Shown here: positions 8,610 to 16,448 of the stretch, one piece after another
Layout: the number at the start of each line of letters is the position of its first letter
Position numbering within the stretch: the first letter of the stretch is position 1
DNA from: Streptomyces cyaneogriseus subsp. noncyanogenus
Lineage (GTDB): Bacteria; Actinomycetota; Actinomycetes; Streptomycetales; Streptomycetaceae
DNA: 64,000 nucleotides
Direction of reading: 5' to 3'
Assembly: GCF_000931445.1 (NCBI RefSeq)
Contig: NZ_CP010849.1
Coordinates: 434,001-498,000, forward strand
Notes under the pieces: model-generated
Seen by the model: only the letters and a program-made list of their open reading frames with translations
Told to the model about the DNA's origin: nothing
The model's database searches: none
Translations under genes and position numbers: made by a program

Positions 8610-9476
8610 TCAGGCGCTCGGCCGCCCGTCCGTGGGCCTGCGGCCGGGCCGCTGCCCCAGGGCCTCGTCCCGCACCCGGGCGCAGCTTCGGCTGATGAGA
8701 CGGGAGACGTGCATCTGGGAGATGCCCAGCCGGTCCGCTATGCGGCTCTGGGTCATGTCCTCGAAGAAGCGCATGTACAGGATGGCCCGCTCCCGTTCGG
8801 GCAGGCGGCGCAGGCCCTCCTTGGCGGACTCGCGGTCGATCACGACGTCGTACGAGGAGTCGGCCGCGCCGAGGGTGTCGGCGAGGCTGTAGCCGTCGTC
8901 GCCGGCCGACAGTTCGGCGTCCAGCGACAGCGTGCTGAAGCTCTCCAGCGCCTCCATCCCGGCGCTGACCTCTTCTTCCGTCAGCCCCGTGTGGGCGGCG
9001 ATGTCCGCCACCGAGGGTTCCGGGCTGCCCGGGTTCTGGGTGAGTTCGCGGCGCGCCACGCGCACCTTGTTGCGCAGTTCCTGCACCCGGCGGGGCACCC
9101 GAAGGGCCCACATCCGGTCCCGGAAGTGGCGCTTGACCTCGCCGGTGATGGTAGGGACGGCGTAGCTCTCGAAGGCCCCGCGCTCCGGATCGAAGCGGTC
9201 GATGGCCTTCACCAGCCCCAGCGCCGCCACCTGCCTCAGGTCCTCGACGGACTCCCCGCGGTCGCGGAAGCGTCCGGCGATCCGGTGCGCCATGGGCAGC
9301 CAGGCCGTGACGAGTTCGTCGCGGACGGCCTCGCGCTCGGGCCCGTCCTCGAGGGTCGCGAGCTTCGCGAAGAGGGCGGCGGTGTCGGGGGCGTCGTCGT
9401 GCCGCCGGCGGGCGGGGGTGGTCGTGGACTCGGGCTCGGGCGTACCGGGACGGTCGGTCGGCGTATCGATGAGCAT
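8610..9476 (-). CDS. SigB/SigF-family alternative sigma factor (possible SigM)
   Basis: 288 residues. Region 2 is clear (EDLRQVAALGLVKAIDRFDP near 80-100, then FESYAVPTITGEVKRHFRD). Region 3 is near 120-190, and region 4 is a helix-turn-helix (SRIADRLGISQMHVSRLISR near 242-262). This is the SigB/F/G class that reads GNNTN - 14 bp - GGGTAC/T promoters and is controlled by RsbW-type anti-sigma kinases. An RsbW-like gene lies immediately upstream on the same strand. By gene order it may correspond to S. coelicolor SigM; that is from memory and unverified. A degenerate SigB-like promoter (9617-9641) raises the possibility of autoregulation. A long hairpin terminator follows. Confidence 0.92.
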   Translation of the reverse strand: MLIDTPTDRPGTPEPESTTTPARRRHDDAPDTAALFAKLATLEDGPEREAVRDELVTAWLPMAHRIAGRFRDRGESVEDLRQVAALGLVKAIDRFDPERGAFESYAVPTITGEVKRHFRDRMWALRVPRRVQELRNKVRVARRELTQNPGSPEPSVADIAAHTGLTEEEVSAGMEALESFSTLSLDAELSAGDDGYSLADTLGAADSSYDVVIDRESAKEGLRRLPERERAILYMRFFEDMTQSRIADRLGISQMHVSRLISRSCARVRDEALGQRPGRRPTDGRPSA

Positions 9477-9616
9477 GCGGATTCGCTCCTGAACGGTGGT
9501 CTCAGGGACTTTCCGCGGGAGTCGGTGGGCAAAGGGCTGTCCGCCATGCCTGGAGGGCTCGGGGCAGCCACACCGCTCCCGCTGCTGCGCCTCCGGTCCG
9601 AAGCACGAAAATGCGT

Positions 9617-9641
9617 CTGCCCTCCCCCCGGTGGAACAAAC
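9617..9641 (-). promoter_or_regulatory. Candidate SigB-type promoter for the sigma gene
   Basis: On the minus strand this reads GTTTG - 14 bp - GGGCAG, against the SigB-class GNNTN - 14 bp - GGGTAC. The -35 fits and the -10 matches 4 of 6. It lies about 140 bases before the sigma start and inside the gap behind the anti-sigma gene. Confidence 0.28.
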
Positions 9642-9684
9642 TCCGCTTTCCGTAAAAGCACCCAGGAAGCGCTCAGGACGGGTT

Positions 9685-10128
9685 CTACGTCAGCGGAACC
9701 ACCACGGTGATGCGCTTGCCGCCGGAGGGCAGGTCGGACACCCGCACGTCACGCGCCAGCCGGCAGACGATCGGCCAGCCCCGGCCGCCCACCCGCCGGC
9801 GTCCCTGGGGGTCGACCGGCTCCCTGACCACCGGCAGCTCGGTGCTGCGGTCGCTCACCGACAGGCGTACGTCGGGCCCCTCCACGTCGACCCGGAAGTC
9901 GGTGAGGCCGCCGCCGTGCAGGATCGCGTTGGTGGTGAGCTCGGAGGCGACGAGCACGGCGTCCGACAGGGCGTCCGCGTCGCAGGGGGTCCGCGTGGCC
10001 CGGCAGCGTTCGGTGACGGCGCGTTCCACGGCCCGGCGCGCCTCCGCGGGTTTGCCCGGCCGTGGCTGCCGGGTCCGGTCCGTGCCGTACCGTTCGACGG
10101 CGGGTTGGGTCGTCTGCCACTCACACAT
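9685..10128 (-). CDS. RsbW-like ATP-binding anti-sigma regulatory protein
   Basis: 147 residues, the single-domain GHKL ATPase form common in Streptomyces. The N-box is VASELTTNAILHG (near 60-72). The lid and G2 region is a glycine run before WPIVCRL (near 113-125). The canonical DxGxG is degenerate (SDRSTELP), as in many Streptomyces members. It should bind the downstream SigB-type sigma factor and/or phosphorylate a STAS antagonist. The 208-base gap to the sigma gene holds a candidate promoter, so the sigma gene may be made both with and without its regulator. No STAS antagonist is encoded next to it. Confidence 0.85.
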   Translation of the reverse strand: MCEWQTTQPAVERYGTDRTRQPRPGKPAEARRAVERAVTERCRATRTPCDADALSDAVLVASELTTNAILHGGGLTDFRVDVEGPDVRLSVSDRSTELPVVREPVDPQGRRRVGGRGWPIVCRLARDVRVSDLPSGGKRITVVVPLT

Positions 10129-10356
10129 CCGTCAGCTCCCTGGTCGGCGGGAAAAGAAGCCGGATCAGGCCGCATCCGGGGCGGCCGGCCGGACGTACGG
10201 CCGGTGGGGGTCGCAGTCCCGGGCTTCGGTTCACCGTGTGCGCCCGGTCGCGGCGGGTCCTGCTATCCGGCTGACCCCTCCTCGCGCCCCCAAACCTTCG
10301 GGCGCCCGCGTGGAGCAGCGGCCATCTCGGGGCCGTGCCGGGGTAGGCGGAAGGAC

Positions 10357-10578
10357 ATGACCGATGTGGTGGATTCCGACGAACTGATGCGGCGTATGCA
10401 ACGCGCGCGGTCCTGCGCGGCCCGGGAGGAGCGGACGTGGCGGGAGCGACACGAGGAGCTGAGGTCCTCCGACCCGGAGGCGGCCCGTGAGGCGGCCGTC
10501 CGGACGGTGGCCTACGAGACGGTGCTCAGGGTGCTGGACGAGGTCCTGACACCCGGGCGGCACGCGGGCGACGGCTGA
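10357..10578 (+). CDS. Hypothetical small charged protein, 73 residues
   Basis: An all-helical, strongly charged product (ARSCAAREERTWRERHEELR, then EAAREAAVRTVAYETVLRVL) from ATG 10357 with GGCGGAAGGAC just upstream. I recognise no family. It is divergent from the RsbW-like gene and followed at once by a perfect hairpin terminator (10584-10617), which supports an independent transcript. The longer open frame extending upstream has no ribosome site and is not used. Confidence 0.6.
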   Translation: MTDVVDSDELMRRMQRARSCAAREERTWRERHEELRSSDPEAAREAAVRTVAYETVLRVLDEVLTPGRHAGDG

Positions 10579-10583
10579 CCCCG

Positions 10584-10617
10584 GGCGCGGGCGCGCCTCC
10601 CGGGGCGCGCCCGCGCC
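10584..10617 (+). terminator. Terminator behind the 73-residue gene
   Basis: A perfect 14-bp GC stem (10584-10597 with 10604-10617) and 6-base loop, five bases after the stop codon. Confidence 0.65.
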
Positions 10618-10650
10618 GGCCGGGGCGGCGACGGACGGAGAGCGGGAGCC

Positions 10651-10741
10651 GGACGGCGGTACGGCGCGGGCGGGCGGCGCCGTACCGCCGTCCGTGCCAC
10701 GGGCCGGTTGGCGGCGGCCGGTGCCGGGAACCCGCACCGGC
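10651..10741 (+). promoter_or_regulatory. Two leader hairpins before the decarboxylase start
   Basis: A 17-bp perfect stem (10651-10667 with 10677-10693) is followed by an 8-bp stem (10717-10724 with 10734-10741) whose last base touches ATG 10742. No clear Shine-Dalgarno is visible outside the second hairpin; a CGGGAA sits in its loop. This could control translation or read-through, or the first hairpin may be a second terminator for the upstream gene. Confidence 0.4.
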
Positions 10742-12214
10742 ATGGCAGCCGATCACACCCGCGCACCGGTCCTGGAAGCCCTCGCCGACTACCGCCGCGA
10801 GGGGCGGTTGTCGTTCACGCCTCCGGGGCACAAGCAGGCACGCGGCGCCGATCCCGCGGTGCGCGAGGTGCTCGGTGACGCCGTCTTCCTCGGCGACGTC
10901 CTGGCGACCGGCGGGCTGGACGACCGGCTCACCCGCAACCGGGTGCTGCAACGCGCGCAGGAGCTGATGGCCGACGCGGTCCACGCCGACCACACGTTCT
11001 TCTCGACCTGCGGAAGCTCCCTGTCGGTGAAGGCGGCGATGCTGGCGGTGGCCGGACCGCACGAGAAGCTGCTGGTCGGACGGGACGCCCACAAGTCGGT
11101 GGTGTCGGGTCTGATCCTGTCCGGCATCGAGCCGGTGTGGGTGGAACCGAGGTGGGACCCCGAACGGCATCTGGCCCACCCGCCCTCCGCCGAGGATTTC
11201 GACGCGGCGTTCGCCGCCCACCCGGACGCCAAGGGCGCTTTGATCACCAGCCCGACGCCGTACGGGGCCTGCGCGGACCTGCGGGCCGTCGCCGAGGTCT
11301 GTCACCGGCGCTCGCTGCCGCTGCTCGTCGACGAGGCGTGGGGCGCGCATCTGCCCTTCCACCCGGATCTGCCGTCCTGGGCGATGGACGCCGGCGCCGA
11401 CATCTGCGTCACCAGCATCCACAAGATGGGCAGCGGCCTGGAGCAGGGCTCCGTCTTCCATCTGCGCGGCGAGCTGGTGCCGCCGAAGCTGCTGGGCATG
11501 CGGGCCGACCTGCTGGGCACCACGAGTCCGTCGGCGCTGATCTTCGCCGGGCTGGACGGCTGGCGCCGGCAGATGGCCCTGCGCGGCCGGGAGATCATGG
11601 GGGCCACGCTGGACCTCGCGGCCGAGGTCCGGGCGGCCGTCGAGGAGATCGACGGTCTGCACGTCGACGGCCGTGACGACTACTGCGGGCCGGGCCGGGC
11701 CGACGACTTCGACCCGCTGCCCGTCGTCATCGACCTGGACGGGCTGGGAATCACCGGATTCCAGGCGGCCGACTGGCTGCGTGAGCACCGGAGCCTGATC
11801 GCCCACCTGACGGACCACCGGCGCATCGGTACGCAGATCACCCTCGGCGACGACCGGGCGACCGCCGGGGAACTCCTCGCGGCGCTGAAGGACCTCGCCC
11901 GGGCGGCCCCCGGGCCGGCTCCCGCTCCCCGGGTTGTGGTGCCGTCACCGTCCGAGCTGCGGATGGAGCAGGCGCGGCTGCCCCGGGACGCGTTCTTCGG
12001 GCCCACCGAGGACGTGCCGCTGAACCGTGCGGCCGGCCGGGTCGCGGCGGAGATGATCACGCCGTACCCGCCGGGGATCCCGGCGGTACTGCCCGGCGAG
12101 CGGCTGACCGAGCCGGTCCTGCGGTACCTGCGCAGCGGCCTGGACGCCGGCATGTACCTCCCGGACCCGAGCGATCCGGAACTGGAGACGATCAGGGTCG
12201 CCGCGCGGACGTGA
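10742..12214 (+). CDS. Orn/Lys/Arg decarboxylase-family PLP enzyme (short form)
   Basis: 490 residues. Fold-type I PLP enzyme of the ornithine/lysine/arginine decarboxylase family. The N-terminal FTPPGHKQ motif, the ALITSPTPYGACADL segment, the PLP aspartate in LLVDEAWGAHL and the Schiff-base lysine in TSIHKMGSGLEQGS are all present. It is about the length of the short, SpeA/YaaO-like form that lacks the long wing domain, and a C-terminal domain with ITPYPPGIPAVLPGE is intact. It should make a polyamine precursor from a basic amino acid; which one cannot be read. ATG 10742 is preferred over GTG 10694 because the latter falls at the edge of a 17-bp hairpin. Confidence 0.88.
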   Translation: MAADHTRAPVLEALADYRREGRLSFTPPGHKQARGADPAVREVLGDAVFLGDVLATGGLDDRLTRNRVLQRAQELMADAVHADHTFFSTCGSSLSVKAAMLAVAGPHEKLLVGRDAHKSVVSGLILSGIEPVWVEPRWDPERHLAHPPSAEDFDAAFAAHPDAKGALITSPTPYGACADLRAVAEVCHRRSLPLLVDEAWGAHLPFHPDLPSWAMDAGADICVTSIHKMGSGLEQGSVFHLRGELVPPKLLGMRADLLGTTSPSALIFAGLDGWRRQMALRGREIMGATLDLAAEVRAAVEEIDGLHVDGRDDYCGPGRADDFDPLPVVIDLDGLGITGFQAADWLREHRSLIAHLTDHRRIGTQITLGDDRATAGELLAALKDLARAAPGPAPAPRVVVPSPSELRMEQARLPRDAFFGPTEDVPLNRAAGRVAAEMITPYPPGIPAVLPGERLTEPVLRYLRSGLDAGMYLPDPSDPELETIRVAART

Positions 12215-12240
12215 GACCGATCACGCGGCCCGGTTCCGAT

Positions 12241-12270
12241 TTCACGTGGTGGCCAAAAATGGTTTAGCGT
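12241..12270 (+). promoter_or_regulatory. Candidate housekeeping promoter upstream of a small RNA
   Basis: TTCACG (12241-12246), an 18-bp spacer and TAGCGT (12265-12270; fits TAnnnT) stand in an unusually A/T-rich patch (GGCCAAAAATGGTTTAG) just after the decarboxylase stop. Confidence 0.4.
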
Positions 12271-12276
12271 TCATCC

Positions 12277-12366
12277 ACACGTGGCGACGGAGTCGACCGT
12301 ACCGAGTCCTCCGCCGTCACCGCATACGGCCCTGGCTGGTTTCCCCCGTCCAGCCAGGGCCTTTTT
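12277..12366 (+). ncRNA. Candidate small RNA of about 90 nt
   Basis: Between the decarboxylase and the cyclic-nucleotide-binding gene, a promoter-like element is followed about 90 bases later by a textbook intrinsic terminator, with no open frame between that looks coding. A weak 5-bp stem (12288-12292 with 12309-12313) lies near the 5' end. The terminator loop carries a run of five C residues, a feature of some actinobacterial small RNAs. It could equally be the decarboxylase terminator plus a downstream promoter. Confidence 0.35.
12329..12366 (+). terminator. Strong intrinsic terminator with U-tract
   Basis: An 11-bp perfect stem (12329-12339 with 12350-12360), a 10-base loop TTTCCCCCGT and then CTTTTTA. 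This is the only classical U-tract terminator noticed in the window. Confidence 0.85.
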
Positions 12367-12548
12367 ATGCCCTGGCGCGAACGCCCGCGGACCACCGAGC
12401 CGGACGGGGCGCCTGGGCCGCCGGTTTCCGGATCCGGCCCGCGATCCTTCGCCATCACCGTCCGTCGAGGTGCCCGAGGCGTCCGCACCCGCTGAAATGG
12501 GCGTAGGGAAAGCACCGGACAGCAGATCCCGGCGAGGAGCCCCGCGTC

Positions 12549-13004
12549 ATGACCAAAGCGATCAAACTGCTCACCGCGCTTCCGCCGCCGCAGCGCGGAC
12601 GCCTGACGGCACTCGCCCGGGAGGTCTCGTTCCCGGAGGACGCCGGCATCTTCGAGCCGGGCGGTACGGCCGACCGCTTCTGGGTGATCCGCTCCGGCGC
12701 GGTCTCCCTCACCCAGCGGGTGTCGTCCTTGCAGCAGATGACGGTGGCGAGCCTGGGCGCCGGCGACCTTCTCGGCTGGTCCTGGCTGTTCCCGCCGTAC
12801 CGGTGGGACTTCGGCGCCGAGGCGTTCAGCCCCGTACGGGCCTACGAGTTCGACGCGGCGGCGGTGCTGGCGCTGTGCGAGGAGGATCCGCGGCTCGGAC
12901 TGACGCTGGTGCGCTCGGTCGCCGAGATCCTCGCGCACCGGCTGGAGATGACCCGCGGCCAGCTCCTGGAGCAGTACGCGCTGCACCGGCGCGGCTCCCT
13001 GTGA
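12549..13004 (+). CDS. Cyclic nucleotide-binding (Crp-like) single-domain protein
   Basis: 151 residues covering just the beta-roll and the C-helix of a Crp/Fnr sensor. The beta-roll motifs are seen: EDAGIFEPGGTADRFWVI near 37, an SGAVSLTQ strand near 55 and GAGDLLGWSWLFPP near 75-90, the place of the phosphate-binding cassette. There is no helix-turn-helix; the protein ends soon after the long helix ILAHRLEMTRGQLLEQYAL. It may therefore be a ligand-sensing partner or antagonist, not a DNA-binding regulator. It converges with the MFS gene, only four bases between stops. A possible small RNA lies upstream. Confidence 0.8.
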   Translation: MTKAIKLLTALPPPQRGRLTALAREVSFPEDAGIFEPGGTADRFWVIRSGAVSLTQRVSSLQQMTVASLGAGDLLGWSWLFPPYRWDFGAEAFSPVRAYEFDAAAVLALCEEDPRLGLTLVRSVAEILAHRLEMTRGQLLEQYALHRRGSL

Positions 13005-13008
13005 GGCG

Positions 13009-14307
13009 TCAGACGCGGTAGCGGCGCAGCGCCGGGACGGCGAAGGCCAGGGCCAGCATCACGACGACGACGAGCAGGCCGCCGCCCGCGACGGCGGCAC
13101 GCGGGCCGAAAGCCGAGCCCGCGGTGCCGTGCAGCACGTCGGCCAGGCGGGGGCCGCCCGCGACGACCACGGTGAAGACGCCCTGCATCCGGCCGCGCAT
13201 CTCGTCGGTCGCGGCGGACAGCAGGATCGCGCCGCGGAAGACCATGGAGACCATGTCCGCGACCCCGGCGACGGCGAGGAAGGCCACCGCGAGCCACAGA
13301 CTGCCGCTGAGCCCGGCACCGGCGATGGCCGCGCCCCAGACCACGACCGCGCCGATCACCATCCAGCCGTGCCTGCGGGCTCGCGAGAAGGTGCCGGAGA
13401 ACAGCCCGCCCAGCACCGCGCCGATGGGGATGGCCGCGAACAGCAGGCCGAGGGCGAGCCCCTCCCCGTACGGGGCGTACGTCTGGGCGGCCAGCTCCGG
13501 GAACAGGGCGCGGGGCATGCCGAACACCATGGCGACGATGTCGGCGAGGAAGGACAGCAGCAGAACCGTGTGGCCGGCGATGTAGCGGAAGCCGGCCACG
13601 ACCTCCCGCAGACCCGCGCGCCGCGTCCCCGCGCCGGACAGGGGCGGCAGCGGCGGCAGCCGGTGGACCGCCCACACGGTGACGCACAGGGCCAGGGCGT
13701 CGACGAGATACAGCTCGGGCAGGCCGATGACGGGGATGAGGACGCCGGCCAGCAGCGGGCCGACCACTTGGCCGGTCTGCATGACGGTGGAGCCGAGGGC
13801 GTTGGCGGCGGGCAGTTCCTCCTCCGGCACCAGGCGGGCGATGGAGGCGCTGCGGGCCGGCGCGTTCAGGCCCCAGAACGCCTGCTGGAGCGCCAGCAGC
13901 AGCATCAGGGCGGCCACCGATTCGAGACCGGTGACCGCCTGCAGCCAGAACAGCAGCGAGGTGACGGCTATGCCGGTGTTGGTGATCAGCAGCAGTTTGC
14001 GGCGGTCCATGGCGTCGGCGACCGCCCCGCCCCACAGGGCGAAGACCACCAGGGGCACCAGGCCGGCCAGGCTCGCGGCGCCCACCCAGGCCGAGGAGCC
14101 GGTGATGTCGTAGATCTGCTGGGGCACGGCGACGGCGGTGAGCTGGCTGCCGACGGCCGTGACGGTGGTCGACGCCCACAGCCGGCGGTAGGCCGGTCGG
14201 CGCAGGGGCCGGGTGTCCATCGCCCAGCGGCGGCGGCCGCGCCGCCGGGCCGGGCCTTCGGCGGGGGCCTGCGCCCCCGGTTCGGTGGTGCTGTCGCTCG
14301 TGTCCAC
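13009..14307 (-). CDS. MFS transporter (drug-efflux-type)
   Basis: 432 residues with about 12 hydrophobic helices. The loop-2 motif of the major facilitator superfamily is seen as LWGGAVADAMDRRKLLL near 90-106, and a second half begins near 225. The sequence resembles the enterobactin/macrolide-exporter-like MFS group (MFS_3). The N-terminal 45 residues are a charged, Arg-rich cytoplasmic tail. It lies 76 bases behind the LysE-type exporter on the same strand; the spacer is relatively A/T-rich (14310-14360) and could hold its own promoter. Substrate unknown. Confidence 0.85.
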   Translation of the reverse strand: MDTSDSTTEPGAQAPAEGPARRRGRRRWAMDTRPLRRPAYRRLWASTTVTAVGSQLTAVAVPQQIYDITGSSAWVGAASLAGLVPLVVFALWGGAVADAMDRRKLLLITNTGIAVTSLLFWLQAVTGLESVAALMLLLALQQAFWGLNAPARSASIARLVPEEELPAANALGSTVMQTGQVVGPLLAGVLIPVIGLPELYLVDALALCVTVWAVHRLPPLPPLSGAGTRRAGLREVVAGFRYIAGHTVLLLSFLADIVAMVFGMPRALFPELAAQTYAPYGEGLALGLLFAAIPIGAVLGGLFSGTFSRARRHGWMVIGAVVVWGAAIAGAGLSGSLWLAVAFLAVAGVADMVSMVFRGAILLSAATDEMRGRMQGVFTVVVAGGPRLADVLHGTAGSAFGPRAAVAGGGLLVVVVMLALAFAVPALRRYRV

Positions 14308-14383
14308 GCGCTTCCTACATGCTCGTTACATCTTTCTGTTCGGGTTCACTATCGCAGTACGTCCGCGGCGCCCAGGCCCCGGT

Positions 14384-14995
14384 TCAGGCCCCGGCGATGA
14401 GCGTCACGCCGAGGGTGATCATGGTGGCGGCGACCAGGGCGTCCAGCACGCGCCAGGCCGCGGGCCGTGCCAGGAAGCGGCCGAGGAAGCGGGCGCCGAA
14501 CCCGAGCGCGGCGAACCAGGCCAGGCTGGCGCACACGGCACCGAGCCCGAAGGTCCAGCGCAGCGGGCCACGGTCGGCGGCGACGGAGCCGAGCAGGAAG
14601 ACGGTGTCGAGGTAGACGTGCGGGTTGAGCCAGGTCAGCGCGAGGCAGGTCAGCAGGGCCCGCCGGCGTGAGCCCGCCGCCTCTCCCCGGGCGGTGAGCG
14701 CGCCGGGCCGCAGCACCCGCCGGGCGGCCAGGGCGCCGTAGCAGAGCAGGAACGCGCCGCCGGTCCAGCCCACCGCGGTCAGCGCGCCCGGCCAGGCCAC
14801 CACGAGCGCGCCGACGCCGCCGACGCCGAGCGCGATGAGCACCGCGTCGGACAGGGCGCAGATGCCCACCACGGCGAGGACGGCTTCGCGGCGGATCCCC
14901 TGCCGCAGGACGAAGGCGTTCTGTGCGCCGATGGCGACGATGAGCGACAGGCCGGTGCCGAACCCGGCGGCCGCGGCGGCGAGGGTGCTGTTCAT
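14384..14995 (-). CDS. LysE/ArgO-type amino-acid exporter
   Basis: 203 residues with six hydrophobic helices. The N-terminal GLSLIVAIGAQNAFVLRQGI motif is diagnostic for the LysE/ArgO group, which exports L-lysine and L-arginine (and toxic analogues such as canavanine). LTWLNPHVYLDTVFLLGS near 138-155 is the conserved second motif. It is divergent from a LysG/ArgP-type LysR gene with only 76 bases between, the classic arrangement in which LysR with bound lysine or arginine activates the exporter. A palindromic T-rich operator candidate lies between them. Confidence 0.9.
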   Translation of the reverse strand: MNSTLAAAAAGFGTGLSLIVAIGAQNAFVLRQGIRREAVLAVVGICALSDAVLIALGVGGVGALVVAWPGALTAVGWTGGAFLLCYGALAARRVLRPGALTARGEAAGSRRRALLTCLALTWLNPHVYLDTVFLLGSVAADRGPLRWTFGLGAVCASLAWFAALGFGARFLGRFLARPAAWRVLDALVAATMITLGVTLIAGA

Positions 14996-15031
14996 GCCGT
15001 CGACGCTAGGCGGGTGATCACCGAAGGTACA

Positions 15032-15057
15032 GCTAAGGATTCTTACGACTCTTTAGC
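15032..15057. promoter_or_regulatory. LysR-type operator between lysE-like and lysG-like genes
   Basis: GCTAA (15032) pairs with TTAGC (15053-15057), and a shorter perfect repeat TAAG-GATT-CTTA sits inside at 15034-15045. It is an A/T-rich island in the 76-bp divergent gap, ending 14 bases before the regulator's ATG. Confidence 0.5.
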
Positions 15058-15071
15058 GTAGCTTCATTTCC

Positions 15072-15983
15072 ATGAATGCTGAGGGGATGGCCGGGCTGCC
15101 GCTGGACCAGGTGCGGACGTTGCTGGCGGTGGTGGACGAGGGGACGTTCGACGCGGCGGCCGCGGCGCTGCATGTGACGCCGTCCGCGGTCAGTCAGCGG
15201 GTGAAGGCGCTGGAGCAGCGCACGGGCCGGGTGCTGCTGCTGCGCACCAAGCCGGTGCGGCCGACGGAGTCCGGGGCGGTGCTGGTGCGGCTGGCCCGCC
15301 AGTTGGCCCGGCTGGAGCGGGACGCCCGCGCCGAACTGGGCCTGAGCGGCGCGGGGGAGGCGACCCGGGTCTCGGTGGCGGTGAACGCGGACTCGCTGGC
15401 GACCTGGTTCCTCGGGGCGCTGACCCGCGTCCCGCGCGAGCCGGGGCTCTGTTTCGAATTGCGCCGCGAGGACGAGGACCACACGGCGGCGCTGTTGCGG
15501 GAGGGGGCGGTGATGGCCGCGGTGACCTCGTCGCCGGATCCCGTGCCCGGCTGCTCCGTGCGGGCGCTGGGCCGGATGCGGTATCTGCCCGTGGCGGCAC
15601 CGGAGTTCGCCGCGCGGCATCTGGGCGGCCCGCTGCGGGAGGTGCTCGCCCAGGCGCCCGTGGTGGTCTTCGACCGGCGGGACGACTTCCAGGACGGCTT
15701 CGTCCGTCGGCTGCGGCGGGGCCGGGGCGGCGCGAGTGGGGTGCGGCACTACGTACCGACCTCGGAGGGGTTCGTCGAGGCGGTCGCCGCCGGCCTGGGC
15801 TGGGGCATGGTGCCCGAGGCGCAGGCGGACCCTTTGCTGCGCACCGGCCGGCTCGTCCCCCTCGCCCCGGGCCGCTCGGTCGACGTCCCCCTGTACTGGC
15901 AGCAGTGGAAGCTCGATTCGCCGGCGCTGGCGGTGGTCGCCGAAGCGGTGGCGACGGCCGCCGCGGGGGCGCTGCGGCAGTAG
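15072..15983 (+). CDS. LysR-family regulator, LysG/ArgP (IciA) type
   Basis: 303 residues. An N-terminal winged helix-turn-helix (residues 5-65; DEGTFDAAAAALHVTPSAVS) is followed by a LysR substrate-binding domain. The helix-turn-helix wording and the shared promoter with a LysE exporter identify the ArgP/LysG subgroup, which activates basic amino-acid export when lysine or arginine is high. The start ATG at 15072 sits immediately after the shared operator region with no strong ribosome site. It is probably autoregulated, as LysR genes usually are. Confidence 0.88.
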   Translation: MNAEGMAGLPLDQVRTLLAVVDEGTFDAAAAALHVTPSAVSQRVKALEQRTGRVLLLRTKPVRPTESGAVLVRLARQLARLERDARAELGLSGAGEATRVSVAVNADSLATWFLGALTRVPREPGLCFELRREDEDHTAALLREGAVMAAVTSSPDPVPGCSVRALGRMRYLPVAAPEFAARHLGGPLREVLAQAPVVVFDRRDDFQDGFVRRLRRGRGGASGVRHYVPTSEGFVEAVAAGLGWGMVPEAQADPLLRTGRLVPLAPGRSVDVPLYWQQWKLDSPALAVVAEAVATAAAGALRQ

Positions 15984-16163
15984 CCGCCGGATCCGGTGCC
16001 GTGCCCGGCGCCGGTCGCGGCCGGTTTTCCCAACCTGGGCCGGGTTCCGGCGAATTCGCGACTTCCCGTGCGTTACGGCTGTTTCATCCACACGACAACA
16101 GGTGACCCGTAAGCAAGCAACCACGTACGACGGCATGTACTACTTCGATCGCAGGTGACTTTG

Positions 16164-16415
16164 ATGGGCAACTGGCGAGAGCACGCCGCGTGCCGCCACG
16201 AGGATCCCGAACTCTTCTTCCCGGTCGGCACTTCGGGCCCGGCCGCGCTCCAGACGGAGCAGGCGAAGGCGGTCTGCCGGACCTGTCCGGCCCGTGAGCC
16301 GTGCCTGCAATGGGCGCTCGAGACCGGGCAGTCCATCGGTGTCTGGGGCGGGACGAGCGAGACCGAACGACGTGCGCTGAAGCGGCGCGTCGCGGCGCGC
16401 AGGAACTCGGGCTGA
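16164..16415 (+). CDS. WhiB-family iron-sulfur transcription factor (WblE/WhiB1-like)
   Basis: 83 residues. The four cysteines that hold a [4Fe-4S] cluster are all present (AACRHED, then CRTCPAREPC), as is the GVWGG turn and a basic C-terminal DNA-binding tail (RRALKRRVAARR). The spacing and the EDPELFFPVGTSGPA segment resemble the WblE/WhiB1 subgroup. WhiB proteins act by binding region 4 of the principal sigma factor. ATG 16164 with AGGTGA eight bases upstream is preferred over GTG 16155. It stands alone between unrelated genes. Confidence 0.9.
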   Translation: MGNWREHAACRHEDPELFFPVGTSGPAALQTEQAKAVCRTCPAREPCLQWALETGQSIGVWGGTSETERRALKRRVAARRNSG

Positions 16416-16448
16416 ACGGGGCCCGGCCGGCATCCCCCTGGGGGCCGC

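Noticed and set aside
10340..10346. GGGGTAG ahead of the 73-residue gene as a -10 element
   Set aside because: Transcription would begin inside the ribosome site, and no -35 fits.
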